This document shows, one piece after another, positions 1 through 8,543 of a stretch of DNA of 64,000 bases. The notes beneath the pieces were generated by a model. The model saw only the letters and a list, made by a program, of their open reading frames with translations. It had not been told where the DNA came from and did not search any database. Each line of letters opens with the position of its first letter. Positions within the stretch are counted from its first letter, which is position 1. The position numbers and the translations under genes were made by a program. Location of the stretch: the NCBI GenBank assembly GCA_963594655.1, contig CAVBFD010000001.1, positions 1 to 64,000 of the forward strand, given 5' to 3'. The stretch is from Colivivens sp963594655 (GTDB lineage: Bacteria; Bacteroidota; Bacteroidia; Bacteroidales; Bacteroidaceae).

Positions 1-244
1 CCAGCACCACCTTCCTCTGCACACAGAGATACTGGTAGATTTCCCTCACATCATCTGACTTGGAGAAGATGAAAGCATCGGCGCTCTGTTCCAAGTTCAA
101 CTTAATGTAGACTTCATATTGCTTGCTGAATTCATCGACAAGCGTAGTCTTTCCCACTTGTCTCGCTCCACGCAATACAAGGGGCTTACGGTTCTCCTTT
201 TCGCTCCATGTCTGGAGTTGCTCTGTCAATTGTCTGTAAATCAC
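1..244 (-). CDS. AAA ATPase (DUF4143-type), N-terminal part, cut by window edge
   Basis: The 81 residues visible begin with a GTG start at 244 (preceded by an A/G-rich stretch; an in-frame stop lies a few codons upstream and no ATG is available). Residues about 20-32 read LVLRGARQVGKTT, a Walker A P-loop in the form typical of the ATP-binding proteins with a C-terminal DUF4143 domain that are abundant in Bacteroidetes genomes. The following text (VDEFSKQYEVYIKLNLEQ) also fits that family. The Walker B and C-terminal domains lie outside the window. Function is unknown in this family; it is a P-loop ATPase by motif only. A promoter-like TATCTTTG and a direct repeat lie just upstream. Confidence 0.75.
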   Translation of the reverse strand, partial: MIYRQLTEQLQTWSEKENRKPLVLRGARQVGKTTLVDEFSKQYEVYIKLNLEQSADAFIFSKSDDVREIYQYLCVQRKVVL

Positions 245-270
245 GCCTCTTCCTTTTTATTCCAACGATG

Positions 271-278
271 CAAAGATA
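271..278 (-). promoter_or_regulatory. Promoter -7 element for the AAA ATPase gene
   Basis: On the minus strand the sequence reads TATCTTTG, matching the Bacteroidetes -7 consensus TAnnTTTG, 26 bases before the GTG start. A T-rich TTTTTG lies 22 bases further upstream, slightly longer than the usual spacing of about 19. Confidence 0.5.
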
Positions 279-282
279 CTGC

Positions 283-338
283 TTTTTCCTAAAGCATAGG
301 CAAAAACAGATGGATTTTTCCCTAAAACATAGGCAAAA
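283..338. repeat. Two-copy direct repeat overlapping the ATPase promoter
   Basis: Two nearly identical copies, tttttcctaaagcatagg at 283-300 and tttttccctaaaacatagg at 315-333, each followed by caaaa, lie 32 bp apart. They cover the -33 region of the minus-strand ATPase gene and could be an operator; this is inference from position. Confidence 0.6.
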
Positions 339-620
339 CAGTAGTCCTCCCCGATAAACGAACCGTTCTCCATGCGCTTTTATACTATTTTCCTCCCCAA
401 ACGCCTTTATCTCGTCCCGAACGTCTTCTGGATATTTTTCCAAGGTCTTCGGGATTTCTCCGCCTGACTTCACGGGGTTTTCCGTCTTAGCCGCTGCAAA
501 GTTACGACAAAAGCGGCGGTGGGACGCATGTTTTTCGCGCCAAAATAAAATAAAGTGCATAACGCTCACATTACCAATACGTTGCACGTACCGTTTTCGG
601 AACGGTCGCTTTGCGGCCTA

Positions 621-787
621 CGTGTCATGTGTCATGTGTCATGTGTCATTTTCAAAAATGAAAAAATGAATTTCACTCACGTACCTTATTAATAAATATT
701 TATATATAATGTATAATAGAGATTCATCCGCCCCAAAATCCTTAATGACACATGACACATGACACATGACACATGACACATGACACG
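621..787. repeat. Tandem heptamer (CATGACA) in inverted arms
   Basis: The left arm (621-650) is four copies of TGTCATG-type heptamers; the right arm (744-787) is six copies of the reverse complement CATGACA. Both arms end in the same way (AATGACA at the inside, CG at the outside), so the left arm is a perfect reverse complement of part of the right. The arms could form a stem of about 30 bp around an AT-rich loop of 93 bp (651-743). Confidence 0.9.
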
Positions 788-863
788 TTCCGGCGCACCT
801 TGCGGCGCTTCGGGTGAAACGAGAAATATCATGTCTGTGTTATGTGCGGTAGACATTTTTCCG

Positions 864-871
864 TAACTTTG
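864..871 (+). promoter_or_regulatory. Promoter -7 element for vsr
   Basis: TAACTTTG matches the Bacteroidetes -7 consensus TAnnTTTG, 61 bases upstream of the vsr start. The expected -33 TTTG is only weakly present (TATG at 841-844). Confidence 0.45.
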
Positions 872-932
872 CAGTGGAAATCAAACCCACGGTGCGAAAT
901 ATGATACAGGTATCAGAAAATGTCCCCTAACC

Positions 933-1433
933 ATGGACAGGATGACGAAGGAGCAGCGTAGTCGCTGTATGGCATCAATACACAGTAAGGACACCAAGCC
1001 CGAACTCTTGGTGCGCCGCTACCTGTTCGCCCATGGATACCGTTACAGGTTGAACCACCCACGGTTGCCGGGACATCCCGACATAGTGATGCGCAAGTAC
1101 CGCACGGTCATCTTTGTCAACGGCTGCTTTTGGCACGGTCATGAGGGTTGCCGCTACTTCAGAATGCCCCAAAGCCGAGTCGATTTCTGGCAAGCCAAGA
1201 TAGAGCGCAACCAAACACGCGACAGGGAGGAGCAACATAAACTGGCCAGTATGGGGTGGCACTGCATCACGGTCTGGGAATGTCAGTTGAAACCAAAGGT
1301 AAGGGAACGGACGCTACAGGCGCTGGAACGTACACTGAACCGCATTTTTCTCGAAGACCACAGGGCCAAACGGTACACACTGCCCGAAGACGAGCCGATG
1401 ATGGCGGCTGAACCGGGTACGGTAAAACCGTAA
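933..1433 (+). CDS. vsr: Very short patch repair endonuclease (Vsr)
   Basis: This 166-residue protein matches Vsr along most of its length. Vsr nicks DNA 5' of the T in T:G mismatches left by deamination of 5-methylcytosine. The N-terminal SIHSKDTKPELLVRRYL block carries the metal-binding Glu24 region, LPGHPDIV contains the catalytic Asp50, and FVNGCFWHGHEGCRYF has the zinc-site Cys/His residues; the last zinc Cys is in VWECQ. A start at the second Met (942) is equally possible. No cytosine methyltransferase gene is beside it, although Vsr is usually paired with Dcm-type enzymes. It is followed after 12 bases by the converging licD gene. Length is typical for the family (about 140-160). Confidence 0.93.
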   Translation: MDRMTKEQRSRCMASIHSKDTKPELLVRRYLFAHGYRYRLNHPRLPGHPDIVMRKYRTVIFVNGCFWHGHEGCRYFRMPQSRVDFWQAKIERNQTRDREEQHKLASMGWHCITVWECQLKPKVRERTLQALERTLNRIFLEDHRAKRYTLPEDEPMMAAEPGTVKP

Positions 1434-1445
1434 CGGATGATACCG

Positions 1446-2369
1446 TCAGTCCGTGTACAACAGTTCAAGACGTTCCTCAAACCGTTCGGGATGCCGTTTG
1501 AGTTCGTCCGCCACCTCGGTGAAGGGTCGTGTGGCGTCCAGATAACGCAGTCCATGGGCTGTGGGCAGGTGTTGCGGAGTCATGTAAGACTCACCGAAGT
1601 AACAGACGAGAGCGTCGTGTGTGTCCACAGGCGCGGGATATTCCGTGTCCTCAAACGGTAGCCACACCTGTCGGCTGTATGATCTGCGCTGCCGTATGCA
1701 CCTGTGTGAGCTGTATTTGTAAGACAGGACAGACACCCTCTCCGACTTGTCGGCATCCACCATACGGAACAGAGCCTCGTAAAGGGCGAACGCCTTCCTG
1801 TAGTCCACGAAACGGTAGAGGCACTTCGACAAGACGGCTACAATGCCTTTGCCTACTGTCTTCACTTCCTTCATGTCCGTCAGGTAACCGCGCAACGACT
1901 TCTTGATAACCAGGGTGGCGGTACGGTGGAAGAAACGCAGAATGGGATTTTCGACGAATCCATCGAGAACAAATATATCGATGTCAATGCCGCGGCAGTA
2001 CTCACTGTTCAGTTCATAGGGACACAGGGCTGTGGAGTCCGTGCGTCTGAGTTGGGCGTGTCCGCTATAAAAACCCTTGTCGGAATAGGTGGTCTGCAGG
2101 AAGTAAGGACGCTGAAACTCCTTGTCCGCCACCGCCACCAACTTGTCGTAGTCCTTGCGCAGCATCACAAAGTCGATGTCATCGTCCCATGGGATGAACC
2201 CACGGTGGCGAACCGCGCCCAACAGGGTGCCGCTGTCCATAAAAATCTGTAGGTCATGCCGCTTGCACACGTCCAGCAGTTTCCCTGCCATCTCCATCTG
2301 CAACGCCCATACCTGTTTCATCTCCCTTGGTATAGTGTATCCACACTTCGTTTCCGTCTCCAGATTCAT
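1446..2369 (-). CDS. LicD-family phosphotransferase
   Basis: This 307-residue protein has the LicD nucleotidyltransferase-fold signature MDSGTLLGAVRHRGFIPWDD at residues about 44-63, followed by DID; these acidic residues bind metal and CDP-linked donor in the family. LicD proteins transfer phosphocholine, ribitol phosphate or related groups from a CDP donor to surface glycans. The C-terminal WLPFED...YPAP ... CYFGESYMTP segment matches the family's second conserved block. It is the last gene of a minus-strand set that follows glf, a galactofuranosyltransferase-like gene and a GT-A-like gene, so its acceptor is probably the same surface glycan. The transferred group cannot be read from the sequence. 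A second LicD gene lies at 43402. Confidence 0.88.
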   Translation of the reverse strand: MNLETETKCGYTIPREMKQVWALQMEMAGKLLDVCKRHDLQIFMDSGTLLGAVRHRGFIPWDDDIDFVMLRKDYDKLVAVADKEFQRPYFLQTTYSDKGFYSGHAQLRRTDSTALCPYELNSEYCRGIDIDIFVLDGFVENPILRFFHRTATLVIKKSLRGYLTDMKEVKTVGKGIVAVLSKCLYRFVDYRKAFALYEALFRMVDADKSERVSVLSYKYSSHRCIRQRRSYSRQVWLPFEDTEYPAPVDTHDALVCYFGESYMTPQHLPTAHGLRYLDATRPFTEVADELKRHPERFEERLELLYTD

Positions 2370-2445
2370 CCTTATCGCCGGTTTGTCTACAAAGGTTCTA
2401 CTTTAATTCCAATCAATTCACGATGTGACCGTGCCGCTGTCCCAA

Positions 2446-3465
2446 TCACGAAGGCTGTTGGATGAACGGATTTCTTCCCTCCTTCCATCTGCCCCACAGG
2501 AACACGATCCTTTTCTTCAACTTGTTCCCTTTGGCCTTCGACTTGTATGGGGGCATCGGGTACTTCGCAAGGTCTTCCTCGCTGATTGTGCTTAGTTGCG
2601 TCATGCATTGCCGCACATATTCACTTATGCCTTGGATAACAGGCTGTTTCTTCCATTGTTCAAACAGGACATCGCCATATCTCTCAAGGATGTTGGCGGC
2701 GTCAAGTTCCTTGCGCTGGGACCTGAACGCAAAATGGGCGATGACGGTACTGCCGCAGAAACAGTTGGACTTACCCTCCAGGGTCGGTTTGACACACGAC
2801 AGGAACTCTTCGTCATCGCCGGTAACAACACCGTCGAACGCTTTCATCTGTTCTCCAAACCAGGCTATTGAGTTGATGGAGAAGCGTGTGATGCCCATCG
2901 GATAGTCTTTACAGTATAAGTCTTCCCATTTCCCGGGCTTGAGGTAATTGTCCAGAAACCAATTGTGAAGTTCCAAGGCGAACTTGCCACTATGCCATAA
3001 AATCTTGCCGAACGATTCGGCCCTTTGGTATCTTACCAGATTCAACTTGCCCTGTATCTGAAACAGGTATGTTGTCTTTGCGTTGTTGATGACCAAGGGG
3101 GAGACCACAAAGTATTCGGGGTGGTCTATGCGGAATTTCACGATAGTCTCAAAGAAATTGGGGTCCAACCAGATTATGTCATCGTCCAGTTTTATGTATA
3201 TGGTATTGTCCTCCACACATTGCCTGTAGAAAGCGTTGATGGAATGGATGCCGTCTATCAGGTTGTCCGGTTGCCAGACAAGGTTTATCTTGTCGTATTT
3301 CCCGGCAAGCAGTTCAAAGAACACAATGTCTTTCTTGTCCAATGTGTTTACCCAGATGTCATACCTGTCCACGATGTCAGAACAGATGACTTGTGGAATC
3401 AGATACTGCATGTATCTTCTTCTTCCGGCTGCTGTGTTGCAAACGATTTTATATGTACCGTACAT
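2446..3465 (-). CDS. Putative GT-A-type glycosyltransferase
   Basis: This 339-residue protein has no signal peptide or membrane segment. Around residues 90-105 it has IYIKLDDDIIWLDPNFF, a DxD-type metal/nucleotide-sugar site after a Rossmann-like N-terminal half, as in GT-A-fold glycosyltransferases. A later GDDEEF near residue 220 could be a second acidic site. I cannot place it in a numbered GT family. It sits between the galactofuranosyltransferase-like gene (37 bases upstream) and licD (76 bases downstream), all on the minus strand, which supports a role in building the same glycan. Confidence 0.65.
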   Translation of the reverse strand: MYGTYKIVCNTAAGRRRYMQYLIPQVICSDIVDRYDIWVNTLDKKDIVFFELLAGKYDKINLVWQPDNLIDGIHSINAFYRQCVEDNTIYIKLDDDIIWLDPNFFETIVKFRIDHPEYFVVSPLVINNAKTTYLFQIQGKLNLVRYQRAESFGKILWHSGKFALELHNWFLDNYLKPGKWEDLYCKDYPMGITRFSINSIAWFGEQMKAFDGVVTGDDEEFLSCVKPTLEGKSNCFCGSTVIAHFAFRSQRKELDAANILERYGDVLFEQWKKQPVIQGISEYVRQCMTQLSTISEEDLAKYPMPPYKSKAKGNKLKKRIVFLWGRWKEGRNPFIQQPS

Positions 3466-3502
3466 TACATGTTGAGTTTTTGAGATTTATTCACCCCTTG
3501 AA

Positions 3503-4531
3503 TCAGCGCAATTTATCGAGGGCGGCGGCAAAGGCCTTCTTGAAATAATGTCCGTCGTTGAGGCGTGACTTCTCCTCCATCGCCGCGCGCTTGAACTCAC
3601 TGTACTGCCGGGGAGTCATACGGCGGAGGACTTCCGGAATCTCCCGGAGTGAGCCGACCGCTATCCCCAGTTTGTTTTCGAGGATGAACGGAGCCATGGC
3701 CGACTCCTTCCACACGATGACCGGCAAGCCGGCGCGGAGATAGAACGATGTCTTGTGGGGGTTGTTGATTCGCAGGTAACTGCCCCACACGCCCGAACAG
3801 CCGTCCACGGAATCACCGTCCCACACGAGTCCCCAGTCCGAATTGACCGTACGGATGAACTCGTCCGACCCTACCGGTCCATGGTATCTTATGTTCTTCC
3901 AGTGCTTGTCGGCCCCGTGTTCCAGTCCAGATCCGTAGAGGTCCATGTGGCAACCGTCGAGGCAACCGTCCGCCTCGTAGATGAAAGCGCACTTCCTCCG
4001 GTTGATTCCACCTGCAAAGACGATGGACGGCTGTGCGCCCGGTTCGTGTGCGGCTGACGGTTCACCGGCGGACAGGTAATCGAAGATGTCGAGGTTGACA
4101 AGGGGAATCCTGCACCCATGGTCTCTCAGCCAGTCGTTCATCCGCTGGTTATGCACTATAATCGCGTCCGTATGCGACAGCCGCCTCACTTCCTGGTCCG
4201 CAGTCAACTTACCGCGGCGGAACGTACCCAAGTCGTGTATCAGGGTCACGACCCTCGCTCCCTTGAGGTGGGCTATCCGGCATTGGACCACATAGAACTT
4301 CTTGAAAGGGTACTGTATGAGCAGCACGTCGCCCTTGTGGATTCTGAGTGCCAGTGCTGCCACACTGAACAGCTTCCGGAAGAAAGTGGCGACCTTGCCC
4401 TTGCCTACCTTCACCGCCATGTCCCTGAACCCCATCCTGCGGGCTATCTCGTCCACATGCCGCTTCGCCGCATTGGGCGAATCCATCGAGATATAACAAC
4501 ACGAACCCATCTCCATCTTAGTCACCGTCAA
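3503..4531 (-). CDS. WbbI-like beta-1,6-galactofuranosyltransferase
   Basis: The protein (342 residues) resembles E. coli K-12 WbbI, which adds galactofuranose to the O-antigen. Shared blocks include VTLIHDLGTFR, DAIIVHNQRM, IFDYL, IVFAGGINRRKCAFIYE, WDGDSVDGCSGVWGSYL and NNPHKTSFYLRAGLPVIVW, in the same order. It begins six bases after the glf stop codon, and glf makes UDP-galactofuranose, the expected donor; this pairing is strong support. A start at the later Met (4516) is possible. No membrane segment is seen, so it should act at the cytoplasmic face during glycan assembly. The exact linkage is inferred from the WbbI resemblance as I recall it, not from an alignment. Confidence 0.82.
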   Translation of the reverse strand: MTVTKMEMGSCCYISMDSPNAAKRHVDEIARRMGFRDMAVKVGKGKVATFFRKLFSVAALALRIHKGDVLLIQYPFKKFYVVQCRIAHLKGARVVTLIHDLGTFRRGKLTADQEVRRLSHTDAIIVHNQRMNDWLRDHGCRIPLVNLDIFDYLSAGEPSAAHEPGAQPSIVFAGGINRRKCAFIYEADGCLDGCHMDLYGSGLEHGADKHWKNIRYHGPVGSDEFIRTVNSDWGLVWDGDSVDGCSGVWGSYLRINNPHKTSFYLRAGLPVIVWKESAMAPFILENKLGIAVGSLREIPEVLRRMTPRQYSEFKRAAMEEKSRLNDGHYFKKAFAAALDKLR

Positions 4532-4537
4532 TACTCT

Positions 4538-5689
4538 CTAAAAGTCCTTTATATCCAGTACCCTCTCGATGACGGGAGCCATGTCGTAGTAGCGGTAGTC
4601 CGCCAGTCGGCCTCCGAATATCACGTCCTTCTCCTTCTGCGCCAAGCTGCGGTACTGTGCGGCCAGGGCGTTGTTCCGTTCGTCGTTGACAGGGTAATAC
4701 GGTTCCATTCCTGCCTTGTATTCAGTGGAATACTCCTCGCTGACCACCGTCTGGGGGTTCTTGTAGACCTCCTCGCCGAACGACTCGAAGTGCTTGTGTT
4801 CGATGACACGTGTGAACGGTTCATCGTGCGATGTATAGTTGACCACGGCGTTTCCCTGGTAGTTGGCTACATTCTCGACCCTCGTCTTGAACGACACAGT
4901 GCGCCACTCAAGATGCCCGAGAGAGTAGTCGAAGTACTCGTCGATGGCCCCGGTATATACCAGTTTGTCGGCTATCTCCCTCCACTCCCTGTGGTTCGCC
5001 TTACTGAGAACAGTGTCTCCCTCTACAGGAGAGAAGAAGTCAGTGCCTGTATGGCAGTCCGCCCCCTCCAGCAGTCCGTCTATGAGACGGTTGTAGCCGC
5101 CCACCGGAATCCCCTGGAACTTGTCGTTGAAGTAGTTGTTGTCGAACACCAGCCGTACAGGCAACCGCTTGATGATGGATGGCGGCAAGTCCCTGCACGA
5201 CCGTCCCCACTGCTTTTCCGTGTACTCCTTTATCAGGACATTGAACACGTCCACGCCCACGAGGGACAGTGCCTGTTCCTCCAGGTTCTGCGGCTCGCGT
5301 CCGCCCAGTGAGTCTACCGCCGCCTGCCGCTGCAGCCGGAGTTGCCTCTCCGCCTCCACGGGGGTGGTGCATCCCCAGAGCTGGTAGAACGTGTTCATGT
5401 TGAACGGCAGGTTGTAGATCTTGCCCTTGTAGTTGGCCACAGGACAGTTGGTGTACCTGTTGAACTCCACGATGGAGTTCACGAAATCCCACACCTGTCT
5501 GTTTGATGTATGGAAGATATGGGCGCCGTACTTATGCACGTTGATGTCGCTTATCTTCTCACAGTAGACATTGCCGCCCAGATGACCGCGCTTGTCAATC
5601 ACCAGACACTTCCTGCCCGCCTCTCTTGCCTTGTAGGCGAACGTTGCCCCGAACAGTCCGGAACCCACTATCAGATAGTCGTACTTCAT
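4538..5689 (-). CDS. glf: UDP-galactopyranose mutase
   Basis: This flavoenzyme interconverts UDP-galactopyranose and UDP-galactofuranose. The 383-residue length is typical. The N-terminus YLIVGSGLFGATFAYKA (residues 4-20) is the FAD-binding GxGxxG fold, followed by IDKRGHLGGN and the UGM hallmark HKYGAHIFHTS (about 52-62). The YTEKQWG motif (about 178-184) and the C-terminal FGGRLADYRYYDM block are also present. It is the first gene of a minus-strand glycan operon (glf, galactofuranosyltransferase, GT-A-like, licD) with a clear promoter upstream, so the cell probably puts galactofuranose on a surface polysaccharide or LPS. Confidence 0.97.
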   Translation of the reverse strand: MKYDYLIVGSGLFGATFAYKAREAGRKCLVIDKRGHLGGNVYCEKISDINVHKYGAHIFHTSNRQVWDFVNSIVEFNRYTNCPVANYKGKIYNLPFNMNTFYQLWGCTTPVEAERQLRLQRQAAVDSLGGREPQNLEEQALSLVGVDVFNVLIKEYTEKQWGRSCRDLPPSIIKRLPVRLVFDNNYFNDKFQGIPVGGYNRLIDGLLEGADCHTGTDFFSPVEGDTVLSKANHREWREIADKLVYTGAIDEYFDYSLGHLEWRTVSFKTRVENVANYQGNAVVNYTSHDEPFTRVIEHKHFESFGEEVYKNPQTVVSEEYSTEYKAGMEPYYPVNDERNNALAAQYRSLAQKEKDVIFGGRLADYRYYDMAPVIERVLDIKDF

Positions 5690-5720
5690 ATAATTTTAAA
5701 TTGTCAAGAATACCATTGTG

Positions 5721-5752
5721 CAAAACTACGATAATTATTTGAATAAAACAAT
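5721..5752 (-). promoter_or_regulatory. Promoter for the glf operon
   Basis: Minus strand: ATTG (5749-5752), 20 bases, then TAGTTTTG (5721-5728), matching TTG-N19/20-TAnnTTTG. It lies 32 bases upstream of the glf start. Confidence 0.65.
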
Positions 5753-5769
5753 TTCTAAGGCAAAAGTCC

Positions 5770-5799
5770 TTTGCGTGTGGAACTTTATGTGTATCTTTG
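5770..5799 (+). promoter_or_regulatory. Promoter for the MG2-domain gene
   Basis: TTTG (5770-5773), 18 bases, TATCTTTG (5792-5799). It overlaps the most upstream in-frame ATG (5797), which argues for the downstream start at 5860. It is divergent from the glf promoter. Confidence 0.7.
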
Positions 5800-5859
5800 C
5801 ACTGCGATTGGCTTCTGCGGAGACGCGGACACGGCCGTACACCAACAAGATTGAATGGA

Positions 5860-8508
5860 ATGAGGGAAGGAACGACATACAGCCACATTTTAAGACGGTT
5901 ATTTGCCCTGCTGTGCCTTGCGGGTTCTCTGACATGCGCTTATGCCAGCGCTGACTCGTTGGCGGCTGCGCGTCCGTCGGACAACATACTGGCGTACCTG
6001 CGCAACGCCATGCGCTTCAACCTCTACAACCCCCAGGAGAAGGTGTACCTGCATTTCGACAACACCGGTTACTTCAAAGGCGAATACATACGTTTCAAGG
6101 CATACGTCACACGCTGTGACACGGAGAGGAAGACCGACCTCAGCCACATACTGTATGTGGAACTCGTCAACCCGTCGGGCGACGTGGTGGAGAAGAGGAA
6201 ACTGAAGATAGTGGACGGCGAGGCGGAAGGCGACATCAGGGTGGACAGTATACAGACGACCGGGTTCTACGAAGTGCGCGCCTACACGCGCCACATGACC
6301 AACTGGGGTATGCACGCCTGTTTCTCAAGGGTGTTCCCCATATTCAAGTCACCGGAGAAGGAGGGGGACTACAGCCGACTCGAACTCGACAGGTTCAGTT
6401 ACCGTAACAGGTTGCCCAACACCCGGGCGGAGGACGAGCAGGTGACGAAGGAGTCGTATGTGGGTACACTGACAATGCGCTTCTACCCCGAAGGGGGCAG
6501 TCTGGTCAGCGGACTGAGGAGCAGGGTGGCTTTCAGTGTGACCGATGAGGACGGCAAATACGCCGCTAACACCACAGGTCACATCGAGGACGACAGTGGA
6601 GCAAGGGTTTGCGATATTGCCACCGACACCCTCGGCCGTGGCATATTCGAGTTCACGCCCCAGGTGGGCAAGGTCTACCGGGCTGTGATGAACCAGCAGA
6701 GGGGAGAGGACAGGAAAACGAAGGAGAGGCGGTTCGACCTGCCCGAGGCAAGGGCGGAAGGTTCCGTGCTTACCCTCAACACACTGGACGACGAGAGAGT
6801 GACAGCTACGGTAAGTAGCACTCCAGGGATACAGGGACGGTTGTTGGGCTATGCGCTGATGCACAACGGAACCATCGTCCGTTGCGACACCATGACGGCT
6901 GAACCGGAAAACACGGTGTCGTTCAACCGCAGCGACCTGCCCGAGGGAGTGAGCCAACTCACCCTGTTCGACAGTAACGGACAGACACTTGGCGAGAGAC
7001 TTTTCTTCATCTGTCCGGCACCCAAGGCCGCGGACAGTATACAGATCACGTCCGCCACCACCCAACTGACACCCTGCTGCAAGGTGAAGTTCAACCTGCG
7101 GACAGTGCCTGGCGCATCCCTCTCGTTCTCAGCCGTTGACGCATCCACGATGAACAACGGACCGATTGGCAACATGAGGACATGGATGTTGCTGGCAAGT
7201 GAGGTGAGGGGGTATATCGACCATCCGGAATATTATTTCGAGGCAGACGACAGGCAGCGCCGCAGGGACGCTGACCTGCTGATGATGATACAGGGATGGA
7301 GACGCTATGACTTCCAGCTGATGACCGGACAGACACTGACCATGAACCGGCAACCGATAGAGGACAAGCACTACCTGTTCGGACAGGTGAAGTCCAAGAG
7401 AAAGAAGTACACTCCGGACGATGTGGACATAAGTGCGTTCATGTACAACAAGAAGGGGGAGGTCATCGAGGGGCGACTGCGCACCGACAGTGTGGGCAGG
7501 TACAACTACATAGTGCCGGACATAACAGGCGAGTGGACGTTGCAGATGATTTCGAGGAAAGAGGACAAGGAACGCAACTACTATATCTGTATCGACCGCC
7601 ACTTCTCCCCACCCAAACGCTATATCTACCCCAACGAGGCAAGTATGCTTCCGATGGTGCAGCCCAACTTCAAACCGTCGGTGCAGAAGGCTGAGGTGGA
7701 CGAGGACGGATATGAGGCGGTGACCAGGAAGACACACGTGCTTCCCACCATCAAGGTGAAGGCGGTACGGCGCATCTTGGGAAATACGGAAAACGTGCTG
7801 TGGTTAGACGAAGGAGGGGCGCGGCGACATTCCGCCATCAGGTACAACTGTGACGACGACGCCGACAGGTATGTGGACCGGGGAGAGGACGTTCCACTGT
7901 TTTTCGACTGGCTGAAAAGCAAGAACCCGTTCTTCGACTATGACCAGCCAATCAACGAGGACGGCAGCCGCACGGGCTACACCCTGTCTTCTGAACGTAT
8001 CACCTACAATGAGCGTCCCATAATCTGGATTGTGGACAACACCTTCTGGGGCATTACGGGGCTCAACTCATCGATGAAAGTCGACATCGTTGACTGCAAC
8101 AACAACACCGGTGTGGTCAACATACCCGACTTCCTCGATGTCGCCAAGAGCGTGTACATCTCGGAGGACCTGTCAGCCATCCGCCAGTACGTAGTCGCAA
8201 GTGGACTGGAGTCGGTTCACGCCGTGGTGTTCTTCGTGTACCGCCACCCCTTGTTCGGCATCAAGCAGAAGGGACTCAGGCGCACCCACTTCGAGGGGTT
8301 CAATATCCCGACAGCGTTCGAGATGGAGGACTATTCGGCGCTTCCTCCGACAGAGGACTTCCGCCGCACCCTCTACTGGGCTCCCAACCTGAAGACCGAC
8401 AGCGAGGGCAGGGCGACGGTGGAGTTCTACAACAACTCGTCGTGCGGGGCAATGTATATCTCCGCGGAGGGGATGACCGTTGACGGCAAGATACTCACAA
8501 ATGAATAG
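5860..8508 (+). CDS. Exported MG2 (alpha-2-macroglobulin-like) domain protein
   Basis: Starting at 5860 the protein has 882 residues and begins with a signal peptide (positive start, then FALLCLAGSLTCAYA). Soon after comes PQEKVYLHFDNTGYFKGEYI, the opening of the MG2-type beta-sandwich seen in many Bacteroidetes exported proteins. The C-terminus has RTLYWAPNLKTDSEGRATV followed by FYNNS, the closing block of the same family. These proteins often carry a TonB-receptor-plug-like middle part; no barrel is evident here. Location is probably periplasm or outer membrane. The longer start at 5797 overlaps the promoter. The rhomboid gene follows after 35 bases. Function is unknown. Confidence 0.82.
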   Translation: MREGTTYSHILRRLFALLCLAGSLTCAYASADSLAAARPSDNILAYLRNAMRFNLYNPQEKVYLHFDNTGYFKGEYIRFKAYVTRCDTERKTDLSHILYVELVNPSGDVVEKRKLKIVDGEAEGDIRVDSIQTTGFYEVRAYTRHMTNWGMHACFSRVFPIFKSPEKEGDYSRLELDRFSYRNRLPNTRAEDEQVTKESYVGTLTMRFYPEGGSLVSGLRSRVAFSVTDEDGKYAANTTGHIEDDSGARVCDIATDTLGRGIFEFTPQVGKVYRAVMNQQRGEDRKTKERRFDLPEARAEGSVLTLNTLDDERVTATVSSTPGIQGRLLGYALMHNGTIVRCDTMTAEPENTVSFNRSDLPEGVSQLTLFDSNGQTLGERLFFICPAPKAADSIQITSATTQLTPCCKVKFNLRTVPGASLSFSAVDASTMNNGPIGNMRTWMLLASEVRGYIDHPEYYFEADDRQRRRDADLLMMIQGWRRYDFQLMTGQTLTMNRQPIEDKHYLFGQVKSKRKKYTPDDVDISAFMYNKKGEVIEGRLRTDSVGRYNYIVPDITGEWTLQMISRKEDKERNYYICIDRHFSPPKRYIYPNEASMLPMVQPNFKPSVQKAEVDEDGYEAVTRKTHVLPTIKVKAVRRILGNTENVLWLDEGGARRHSAIRYNCDDDADRYVDRGEDVPLFFDWLKSKNPFFDYDQPINEDGSRTGYTLSSERITYNERPIIWIVDNTFWGITGLNSSMKVDIVDCNNNTGVVNIPDFLDVAKSVYISEDLSAIRQYVVASGLESVHAVVFFVYRHPLFGIKQKGLRRTHFEGFNIPTAFEMEDYSALPPTEDFRRTLYWAPNLKTDSEGRATVEFYNNSSCGAMYISAEGMTVDGKILTNE

Positions 8509-8543
8509 ATGAACAATAAAACGAAAGAAAACATACAACGCTT

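Larger units (their letters stand above)
245..932. other. Gene-free region between the ATPase and vsr
   Basis: About 690 bases with no convincing gene. It holds the ATPase promoter and direct repeat (271-338), a second minus-strand TAACTTTG at 497-504 with no gene assigned, the inverted heptamer repeats (621-787), an AT-rich loop between their arms, and the vsr promoter (864-871). An open frame covers 186-587 on the minus strand but has no recognisable content. Confidence 0.7.

Noticed and set aside
186..587. A 133-codon minus-strand frame in the first gene-free region, with a TAACTTTG inside it
   Set aside because: It overlaps the start of the ATPase gene in another frame, runs through that gene's promoter and direct repeat, and the repeat gives it odd Cys/Phe/Leu-rich ends. 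A small gene cannot be fully excluded.
4118..5311. A 397-codon open frame on the plus strand opposite glf and the galactofuranosyltransferase gene
   Set aside because: Antisense shadow spanning two real genes; no motif.
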